In this document: positions 57,829 through 64,000 of the stretch, one piece after another
Numbering within the stretch: position 1 is the stretch's first letter
Layout of the letters: every line of letters begins with the position of its first letter
Source of the DNA: Elusimicrobiota bacterium
GTDB lineage: Bacteria; Elusimicrobiota; Elusimicrobia; Elusimicrobiales; UBA9959
NCBI GenBank assembly: GCA_009773155.1
Contig: WOVA01000005.1
Coordinates: 1-64,000 of the forward strand
Length of the DNA: 64,000 bases
Direction of reading: 5' to 3'
Made by a program: the position numbers and the translations under genes
The notes under the pieces: model-generated
Database searches by the model: none
What the model saw: only the letters and a program-made list of their open reading frames with translations
What the model was told of the DNA's origin: nothing

Positions 57829-59565
57829 ATGCTTATAAAAAAAGGAGTCGCGGCGAGCCTGGGCATAGCCATAGGCAAGGCCTACCTGATGGCCGAGGAT
57901 AATATCCTCGTCGAGCAGAAGGAGGTCCCCAGGGACAAGGTCAAGCTGGAGGTCAAGCGCTTCAAGGACGCGCTGGATAAGACCAAGGCGGACCTGGACG
58001 CCCTGCGCACCAAGATCCTCCACGTTCTGGGCCGGCAGCACGCCAAGCTGATAGATTCCCACCACCTGATACTGCAGGACCCCCTGATAACCAGGGAGGT
58101 CCCCAAGCTCATCGCGTCCAAGTTCTACAACGCCGAGTTCGCGCTCTCTGTCGTCCTGGACCAGGCGGAGCAGCAGTTCGAGAAGATAGACGACGAGTTC
58201 TTCCACGAGCGCAAGCACGACGTCTTCGACGTGGGCAAGAAGATACTCTCCAACCTGGTCAGCCGCGAGAAGGTCTCGCTCAAGGACCTCAAGGAGCACG
58301 TCGTCCTGGTCGCGCACAGCCTCTACCCGTCGGACACGCTGCATATCCGCGAGACCAGCAAGGTGCTCGGGTTCTGCATGGACCTCGGCTCCAAGTCCAG
58401 CCACACCGCCATCTTCGCCCAGAGCATGGGCATGCCGGCCGTGGTCGGACTGTCCGACATCAGCCGCCAGGTGGCTAGCGGCGACACTATCATAGTGGAC
58501 GGCGAGAAGGGCCTGGTCATCATCTCCCCGACGCAGGACCTCATCGACAGCTACCGCAAGCGGCGCGAGGAGCTGCAGAAGCAGGAGCATTTCTTCCACC
58601 GCCTGCGCGGCCTGCCGGCCACCACCCGGGACGGCCACAAGCTGGGCCTGATGGTGAACCTGGATTCCCCCGAAGACACGGCCGAGATGAACGCGGCCAA
58701 GGCGGAGGGCGTCGGCCTTTTCAGGACCGAGTTCCTCTACATGAACCGGGAGAGCATCCCGACCGAGGATGAGCAGACGGCGGCGTATGCCGCCGTAGCG
58801 AAGGCCGCGGCGGGCGCGCCCGTCACCATCCGCACGGCGGATATCGGCGGCGACCGCGCCACCCAACTGGGCATCAAGGGGCTCAAGGACGAGACCAACC
58901 CCTTCATGGGCTTCCGCGGCATACGGCTGTTCCTCAAATATCCGGACCTGCTCAGGACCCAGCTGCGGGCCATCTACCGCGCCAATACCGAGGGCAACGT
59001 CAAGATCATGATCCCCATGCTCTCCTCGCTGGAGGAGCTGCAGTCGGTCAAGCGGCTGGCCGCCGAGGCGGTGGCCGAACTCCAGGAAGAGGGGCGCGAG
59101 TTCAGGAAGGACGCCGAGATAGGCGTGATGATAGAGATCCCGGCCGCCGCGATCATACTGGATTCCCTGCTCAGCGAGATAGACTTCGTCTCCATCGGCA
59201 CCAACGACCTGGTCCAGTACACGCTGGCCGTGGACCGCATCAACCAGTACGTCTCCGAGCTCTACGACCCGTATCACCCGGCCGTGCTGCGGCTCATCAA
59301 CCTGGTGGTGCAGACCGCGCACAAGAAGGGCAAGCCGGTAAGCGTCTGCGGAGAGATGGCCTCCGACGCCTGGGCCATCCCGGTCCTGGCCGGGCTGGGA
59401 GTGGATATGCTTTCGGTGCCGCCCAAGCTTTACCTCAGGGTCAAGCATTCTGTCCGCTCCATGAATTTCGAGCGCTTCTCCCAGGTCTCGCAGCACCTGC
59501 TCAGCCTCGCGAGTTCGGAAGAGATACGCAAGGTCATCGAGGAGGAGCTCAAGAAGCATTCTTAA
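57829..59565 (+). CDS. ptsI: PTS enzyme I (phosphoenolpyruvate-protein phosphotransferase)
   Basis: 578 residues, the standard length. GSKSSHTAIFAQSMGMPAVV holds the phospho-His (about 192), and EGVGLFRTEFLYMNR, GFRGIRLFL and FVSIGTNDLVQYTLAVDR are the PEP-binding barrel motifs. It starts 19 bp after HPr and completes the phosphate chain PEP, EI, HPr, EIIA, EIIB. Confidence 0.95.
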   Translation: MLIKKGVAASLGIAIGKAYLMAEDNILVEQKEVPRDKVKLEVKRFKDALDKTKADLDALRTKILHVLGRQHAKLIDSHHLILQDPLITREVPKLIASKFYNAEFALSVVLDQAEQQFEKIDDEFFHERKHDVFDVGKKILSNLVSREKVSLKDLKEHVVLVAHSLYPSDTLHIRETSKVLGFCMDLGSKSSHTAIFAQSMGMPAVVGLSDISRQVASGDTIIVDGEKGLVIISPTQDLIDSYRKRREELQKQEHFFHRLRGLPATTRDGHKLGLMVNLDSPEDTAEMNAAKAEGVGLFRTEFLYMNRESIPTEDEQTAAYAAVAKAAAGAPVTIRTADIGGDRATQLGIKGLKDETNPFMGFRGIRLFLKYPDLLRTQLRAIYRANTEGNVKIMIPMLSSLEELQSVKRLAAEAVAELQEEGREFRKDAEIGVMIEIPAAAIILDSLLSEIDFVSIGTNDLVQYTLAVDRINQYVSELYDPYHPAVLRLINLVVQTAHKKGKPVSVCGEMASDAWAIPVLAGLGVDMLSVPPKLYLRVKHSVRSMNFERFSQVSQHLLSLASSEEIRKVIEEELKKHS

Positions 59566-59574
59566 GGCAACTTT

Positions 59575-61389
59575 ATGCGCATCAGGAATTTCTCCATCAT
59601 CGCCCACATCGACCACGGCAAATCCACGCTCGCCGACCGCTTCATACAGCTCACCCGGACGGTCCCGGACCGCCAGATGAAGGAGCAGTTCCTCGACGGC
59701 ATGGAGCTCGAGCGCGAGCGCGGCATCACGATAAAGGCCAAGGCCGTGCGGATGCGCTACGTCAGCGAGGCCGACGGCGAGGAGTATGTCCTCAACCTCA
59801 TCGACACCCCCGGCCACGTGGATTTCTCCTACGAGGTCTCCCGCGCGATGGCCGCCTGCGAGGGCGCCATCCTCCTGGTCGACGGCTCGCAGGGCGTGGA
59901 GGCCCAGACGCTGGCCCACGCGCACCTGGCGCAGTCGCTGGGCCTTACGATAATTCCCGTCATCAATAAGATCGACCTGGAGCACGCCGATCCCGACGCG
60001 GTGGAGGAGCAGATCTGGGAGGTGCTCAGGGACCCCGCCGACTCCTCCCGCATAAGCGCCAAGGACGGTCGCGGCGCCCGCGAAGTGCTGGAGCGGGTCA
60101 TAAAGGAGATACCGCCGCCTGCCGGCTCCCCCGATAAGCCGCTCAAGGCGCTGGTCTTCGATTCGCATTACGACGTCTATAAGGGCGTCATTATCTACAC
60201 CCGCGTCGTGGACGGCGAATTCCGGCCCGGCATGCAGGTCTCTTTCCACTCCACCGGCTCCGCCTACAAGGTGGAGGAGGTCGGCTACCTTAATCCCAAG
60301 ATGGAGAAATCCGGCTCCATCGCCGCGGGCGAGGTCGGCTATATCGTCACCGGCATCAGGGACATACACGAGATAAAGATGGGCGACACCATCTTTGAGA
60401 AGGCCCGCCCGATAGACGCGCCGCTGCCCGGCTACAAGGACGTGAACCCCGTCGTCTTCGCCGGGTTCTACCCGGTCAATACCACCGACTACACCGCGCT
60501 CAAGGCCGCCCTGGAGAAGCTGAGCCTCACCGACTCCTCTTTCAATTACCAGGGCGAGACCTCCAAGGCGCTGGGCTTCGGCTTCCGCATCGGCTTCATG
60601 GGCCTGCTGCACCTCGACATCATCCGCGAGCGCATAGAGCGCGAGTTCGACATCCCGCTTATCGCCACCAATCCCAACGTCATCTACAAGGTCAAGAGCA
60701 AGGTCCATTCCGCCTCCAGGGAGACGAAGCACACCGAGGTGAACAACCCGGCGGACTTCCCGCATTACGGCGACGTGATAGAGGTGATGGAGCCTTATGT
60801 CCGCGCCGACATCATAGCCCCCATGGAATACATGGAGGGGGTCATGAACCTCCTCAAGGAGAAGCGCGGCGAGCACGTGAAGATAGAGTACATCTCCACG
60901 ACCAGGGTCATAATAGAGTATTTCCTGCCGCTGAGCGAGATAATCCTCGACTTCTACGACAAGCTCAAGTCCGTGTCCAAGGGCTACGCTTCGTTCGACT
61001 ACGAGCCGGAGGATTACAGGGCCTCGGACATGGTCAAGATAGAGATCATGCTGCACGCCGAGCCGGTGGACGCCCTCTCGTTCATAGTCCACCGCTCCAG
61101 GTCGCTCTACGCCGCGCGCCTACTCTGCGAGAAACTCAAGGAACTCATCCCGAGGCATATGTTCGAGATAGCGGTGCAGGCGCAGGTCTGCGGCAGGATC
61201 ATCGCCCGCGAGACGATAGGCGCGATGCGCAAGGACGTGCTGGCCAAGTGCTACGGCGGCGACATCACCCGCAAGCGCAAGCTGCTGGAGAAGCAGAAGG
61301 AAGGCAAGCGCAAGATGAAATTGCTGGGCTCGGTGGAGATCCCCCAGCAGGCCTTCATGTCGCTGCTCAAGCTCAGCCAGGATCAGTAG
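59575..61389 (+). CDS. lepA: Elongation factor 4 (LepA)
   Basis: 604 residues. The GTPase motifs are AHIDHGKSTLADR (G1), LIDTPGHVDF (G3) and PVINKIDLEHA (G4); the family-specific C-terminal domain ends RKRKLLEKQKEGKRKMK. It is a ribosome-associated GTPase, 9 bp after ptsI. The stop is followed at once by a palindromic repeat. Confidence 0.96.
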   Translation: MRIRNFSIIAHIDHGKSTLADRFIQLTRTVPDRQMKEQFLDGMELERERGITIKAKAVRMRYVSEADGEEYVLNLIDTPGHVDFSYEVSRAMAACEGAILLVDGSQGVEAQTLAHAHLAQSLGLTIIPVINKIDLEHADPDAVEEQIWEVLRDPADSSRISAKDGRGAREVLERVIKEIPPPAGSPDKPLKALVFDSHYDVYKGVIIYTRVVDGEFRPGMQVSFHSTGSAYKVEEVGYLNPKMEKSGSIAAGEVGYIVTGIRDIHEIKMGDTIFEKARPIDAPLPGYKDVNPVVFAGFYPVNTTDYTALKAALEKLSLTDSSFNYQGETSKALGFGFRIGFMGLLHLDIIRERIEREFDIPLIATNPNVIYKVKSKVHSASRETKHTEVNNPADFPHYGDVIEVMEPYVRADIIAPMEYMEGVMNLLKEKRGEHVKIEYISTTRVIIEYFLPLSEIILDFYDKLKSVSKGYASFDYEPEDYRASDMVKIEIMLHAEPVDALSFIVHRSRSLYAARLLCEKLKELIPRHMFEIAVQAQVCGRIIARETIGAMRKDVLAKCYGGDITRKRKLLEKQKEGKRKMKLLGSVEIPQQAFMSLLKLSQDQ

Positions 61390-61390
61390 G

Positions 61391-61448
61391 CCGCCGGAAC
61401 AGGGCAGCATTGCCTGCTGTCGGTGCCGCGAGCACTGCGAGCGGCCGG
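61391..61448 (+). repeat. Palindromic repeat, copy 4 (forward), between lepA and lepB
   Basis: CCGCCGGAACAGGGCAGCAT, TGCCTGCTGTCGGTGCCGCG, AGCACTGCGAGCGGCCGG. It begins one base after the lepA stop and is the only copy seen outside a reading frame. It is the cleanest copy for a consensus. Confidence 0.88.
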
Positions 61449-61476
61449 CTCCCCCGGCGCAACGGAGACACACACG

Positions 61477-62451
61477 ATGGAAGAGAAACTTTTCTGGATA
61501 GGGCTGCTGGTGGGCCTGCATTATTACCTGACGCGGGTCTTCACGGAGAAGAAGAAGTTCGCCTCGGAACGCTTCTTCAGGGCCTGGCACGCCGTGTTCG
61601 TCGCCCTGATGGCCTTCATCGCCGCGCTGCTGCTGATAGTCACCGTGGACAACCGGAGCGGCGACGTGGTGACCTCCTCTCTGTTCAGCGCCCGCCAGGT
61701 GCTCTACGGCGCGGCCGCGGCCCTGGCCGGCTTCGCCTGGGGCTGGTGGCGCCGGCCGGCCGGCCAGCCCGGGACCGTCATAAAGGGGGACCTCGACTGG
61801 TCGGAGACGGTCTTCTCGGCGGTGCTGCTCGCCTCCGTCGTGATGTATCTTTTCGTGCAGGCCTTCAAGATTCCCTCCGGCTCGATGCGCACGACCTTCG
61901 TAGAAGGGGACCACCTGTTCGTCAACAAGATGCTCTACGGCCTCAGGCTCCCCTATACCGGTAAAAAGCTGCTCGCCTTCAAAAAGCCCGGCCGGCTGGA
62001 TATAGTCGTTTTCCAGTTCCCTTCATCCGACCCCTCCGAGATCCAGTGCGGGGGTCCGCAGTACGGGAAAGACTTCATAAAGCGGGTCGTCGGCCTGCCG
62101 GGCGAGACCGTGGAACTGCGCGACGGGGCGGTCTTTATAAACGGCGCGCCCCTGGCCGAGGAGGCCTATGTCCAATACACCGACGGCTTCCGCTATCCCC
62201 CGGCCCCCGGGGTGCAGCGGGCGGCTTACCAGGCCTACTGGGAGAAAGGGATGCTCGGCAAGATGTATTCCGACCATGTCCGCGATAATTTCGGCCCGGT
62301 GACCGTGCCCGCCGGGAGCTACCTGGTCATGGGCGACAACCGCGACCGCTCCTGCGACTCCCGCTACTGGGGCCCGGTGCCGGCCAGCCTGATAAAAGGA
62401 CGGGCCTGGTTCACCTACTGGCCGCCGTCGAGGATGTCCGTCCCGGAATGA
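61477..62451 (+). CDS. lepB: Signal peptidase I
   Basis: 324 residues. Membrane helices lie near 1-20, 38-58, 75-90 and 108-128. FKIPSGSMRTTFVEGDHLFV has the nucleophile Ser-136, KDFIKRVVGLPGE the general base Lys-202, and MGDNRDRSCDSRYWGPV is box E. ATG 61477 with GGAG upstream is chosen over in-frame ATG 61423, because the intervening DNA is repeat-derived. It cleaves Sec signal peptides such as those of the giant and propeller proteins. Confidence 0.94.
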   Translation: MEEKLFWIGLLVGLHYYLTRVFTEKKKFASERFFRAWHAVFVALMAFIAALLLIVTVDNRSGDVVTSSLFSARQVLYGAAAALAGFAWGWWRRPAGQPGTVIKGDLDWSETVFSAVLLASVVMYLFVQAFKIPSGSMRTTFVEGDHLFVNKMLYGLRLPYTGKKLLAFKKPGRLDIVVFQFPSSDPSEIQCGGPQYGKDFIKRVVGLPGETVELRDGAVFINGAPLAEEAYVQYTDGFRYPPAPGVQRAAYQAYWEKGMLGKMYSDHVRDNFGPVTVPAGSYLVMGDNRDRSCDSRYWGPVPASLIKGRAWFTYWPPSRMSVPE

Positions 62452-63440
62452 AAATAGCCTCGATGCTGTCCTCCGGCGGGAGGACCTTCTCTTTCGAGTT
62501 CTATCCTCCGAAGAAGGAGGAAGATATCCCCGCGCTGAAGTCCGCCATCTCCGAGCTCAGGGAGCTGGGCCCGGATTTCGTCTCCATAACGCTGTCACAG
62601 AAATATATGCCGACGTGGAATTTCGCCAGCATCTCCAATACGCTGGCGCTTAGCGGCGTGCTGCGGCACGAGTTTTCGCTGGAAGTCATGGCCCACCTTA
62701 CCACCGCTATAATCCGGGACCAGCAGACGCTGGAGGAGACTCTTAAACTCGTTAAAATACTGGGACTCGAGAACGTGCTGGCCCTAAGGGGGGACCTTGA
62801 CCCCGGCCGTGAAGGAGAGCGGGCCTTCGCCTATGCCTCCGACCTGGTGCCCGCGGTCAAGGAGGGAGGGGATTTCTGCGTGGGCGTCGCGGCCTACCCG
62901 GAGAAGCATCCCGAAGCCCCCAGCCTGGCGGAGGACGTGCGAAGGCTGAAACAGAAAATGGACGCCGGCGGGGAGTTCGCCATAACGCAGGTCTTCTTCG
63001 ACAATGCCGCTTTCTTCCGTTTCAGGGACGCCGCCGCCGCGGCCGGCGTGACGGCCCCGATCATCCCCGGGCTGATGCCGCTGACCAGCCTGCGTCAGCG
63101 CGATAATTTCGTCGCCGGCCAGGGCATCTCGGTGCCGGCCGCCCTCTCCGCCGGCCTGGAGAAGCACGGCGGGGATAAGGAAGCCCTCTTCGCCTTCGGC
63201 CTCGACTACGCCGTAAATCAGGCGGAGGAGCTGCTCGCCGCCGGGGTGCCGGGCCTGCATTTCTACACTTTCAACAAATCCAAAGCCACCCGCGAGGTCT
63301 TCAGCCGGCTGAACCCGGCCCGTCGCAGAGCTCGGAACAACGAGCCTCCGGCTCATCAAGTGCCGGGCGCTATGCCGCCCGGCCCGGGCACCGACTGCGG
63401 CAAAAGCCGCCCTGATCCGGCCCGGTCTAGATTGGTATAA
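62448..63440 (+). CDS. metF: Methylenetetrahydrofolate reductase with repeat-derived tail
   Basis: 330 residues against about 290 usual. TFSFEFYPPKKEEDI, the FAD-site segment VLALRGDLDPG, ITQVFFDNAAFFRF and IIPGLMPLTSLRQ identify MetF, which makes 5-methyltetrahydrofolate. The family part ends at about 290 (LHFYTFNKSKATREVFSRLN). Residues about 291-330 are encoded by a palindromic repeat with its own 51-bp insertion. It overlaps lepB by 4 bp. Its TAA stop forms part of the next promoter box. Confidence 0.93.
   Translation: MKIASMLSSGGRTFSFEFYPPKKEEDIPALKSAISELRELGPDFVSITLSQKYMPTWNFASISNTLALSGVLRHEFSLEVMAHLTTAIIRDQQTLEETLKLVKILGLENVLALRGDLDPGREGERAFAYASDLVPAVKEGGDFCVGVAAYPEKHPEAPSLAEDVRRLKQKMDAGGEFAITQVFFDNAAFFRFRDAAAAAGVTAPIIPGLMPLTSLRQRDNFVAGQGISVPAALSAGLEKHGGDKEALFAFGLDYAVNQAEELLAAGVPGLHFYTFNKSKATREVFSRLNPARRRARNNEPPAHQVPGAMPPGPGTDCGKSRPDPARSRLV
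63319..63420 (-). repeat. Palindromic repeat, copy 5 (reverse), split by a 51-bp hairpin insertion
   Basis: CCCGTCGCAGAGCTC, then 51 bp, then CGGGCACCGACTGCGG and CAAAAGCCGCCCTGATCCGG. The insertion (63334-63384) contains GAGCC/GGCTC and the 8-bp stem GCCGGGCG/CGCCCGGC. Both insertion and repeat keep the metF frame; 51 is a multiple of three. Confidence 0.75.
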
Positions 63441-63441
63441 T
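63433..63441 (+). promoter_or_regulatory. Extended -10 (TGGTATAAT) for a leaderless mRNA
   Basis: TG (63433-63434), one base, TATAAT (63436-63441), formed with the stop codon of metF. It ends 6 nt before ATG 63448. No Shine-Dalgarno lies between. Confidence 0.55.
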
Positions 63442-63447
63442 TCCCGC

Positions 63448-64000
63448 ATGGCTATATTCCACTCCCCCAAAGAAAGCGTGAAGGCGCTGATAGCCGTCCA
63501 GGAACTCGATCTCGAGCTGGACAAGCTCGCCGCGGGGCTGGCCGCCGTGCCGGCGAGGAAAGCCGCCGAAGAGGCCGCTTTCGAGGCTCAGAAAGGCGCG
63601 CTGGCCGCCGCCAAAGCCGAACTGATCCGCCTGCAGGTCGAGAAGAAGAGCAAAGAATTGCTGGCGGCCGAGAAGGAAGAGGAGATACGCAAGCATCAGC
63701 GGGACCTCAACCAGATAAAGAGCAACGAGGCCTACAAGGCCCTGGAGAACGAGATAGCCTTCGCCTCCAGGGAGAAGGACGAGGCCGAGACCGCCGTGCT
63801 CGAGCTGATGGAGCGGATAGACCGGGCGGCGGCCGCGGAGAAGGCCGAACAGGCCGCCGTGAACGCCCTGGCTTCCTCGCTAAAGGGCCGCCTGGCGGCC
63901 ATCGACGCCGAGGCCGCGGATATGGGTTCCCGCGCGGACGGGCTGCGCGCGCGGAGAGAGGCGCTCCTGGGCGGAATGTCGGCCGACCTGCTGGAGCGCT
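63448..64000 (+). CDS. C4-type zinc-ribbon/coiled-coil protein (partial, cut by window end)
   Basis: The frame is open from ATG 63448 through the window end (184 residues seen). It starts MAIFHSPKESVKALIAVQEL and DLELDKLAAGLAAVPARKAA, then a long coiled coil (QRDLNQIKSNEAYKALENEI; ASREKDEAETAVLELMERI). This is the N-terminal part of the CT398/zf-RING_7 group, whose zinc ribbon would lie beyond the window. The role of the family is not well known. A leaderless start from the TATAAT box is likely. Confidence 0.8.
   Translation, partial: MAIFHSPKESVKALIAVQELDLELDKLAAGLAAVPARKAAEEAAFEAQKGALAAAKAELIRLQVEKKSKELLAAEKEEEIRKHQRDLNQIKSNEAYKALENEIAFASREKDEAETAVLELMERIDRAAAAEKAEQAAVNALASSLKGRLAAIDAEAADMGSRADGLRARREALLGGMSADLLER

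Noticed and set aside
57721-61092. 1123-codon minus-strand frame opposite ptsI and lepA
   Set aside because: It is antisense to two unmistakable conserved genes; long open antisense frames are expected at this GC content.
1-64000. tRNA, rRNA, riboswitch or CRISPR features
   Set aside because: I saw no cloverleaf with conserved arms, rRNA segment, known riboswitch core or regular repeat-spacer array; a covariance scan was not possible.

Overview
The window looks like a chromosomal segment of a GC-rich, uncultured-type bacterium with an outer membrane. My best guess is the Elusimicrobiota or a neighbouring lineage. The basis is the combination of type IV pilin-like operons, a giant FN3-like/repeat surface protein, a PorV-type outer-membrane protein with a T9SS-like C-terminal domain next door, and an hpf-hprK-rapZ-mannose-type PTS-HPr-EI cluster. 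The lineage is an inference; no rRNA gene is present to settle it.

Layout. 1-2040: remnant of an insertion-sequence end, a membrane glycosyltransferase and a small exported protein. 2145-6528: first minor-pilin trio (PilV-, PilW- and PilX-like). 6533-8224: a mobile element with GGGGAC-ended inverted repeats, carrying a Y1 (RAYT/IS200-like) transposase plus a nucleotidyltransferase. 8195-12254: an apparent RiPP locus (HPr-kinase-like kinase, PqqD-like protein, 45-aa Cys-containing precursor missed by standard ORF cut-offs, S26-like peptidase, radical SAM/SPASM protein). Its radical SAM gene is bracketed on the 5' side by an AAA ATPase and a 160-bp MITE, and on the 3' side by an AbrB-PIN toxin-antitoxin pair between perfect 59-bp direct repeats. 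13158-18175: second minor-pilin trio plus a TPR membrane protein. 18186-47107: a sigma-70-type promoter, a terminator-like leader, an Rrf2-type regulator, a nucleotidyltransferase, a small protein and one 27.5-kb gene for a 9178-residue secreted protein with about 48 copies of a roughly 110-residue repeat. 47111-47841: a second GGGGAC-ended Y1 transposase element. 47819-52529: PQQ-propeller/FN3 protein with a T9SS-like C-terminal domain, and a PorV-like barrel. 52612-59565: hpf, hprK, rapZ, mannose-type EIIA, EIIB, EIIC and EIID, HPr and EI, one coherent phosphotransfer and regulation operon. 59575-64000: lepA, lepB, metF and a zinc-ribbon coiled-coil protein cut by the window end.

The least expected signal is a family of about 55-bp partly palindromic repeats. 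Six copies lie in frame inside or at the ends of ordinary protein genes (glycosyltransferase, RiPP kinase, PilV-like protein, hprK twice, metF) and one lies between lepA and lepB. This recalls Rickettsia palindromic elements but is unrelated in sequence as far as I can judge. A second theme is mobile DNA that supplies starts of host genes: the MITE provides the Shine-Dalgarno and ATG of the radical SAM gene, and the right inverted repeats of both Y1 elements are translated as the first residues of the next gene.
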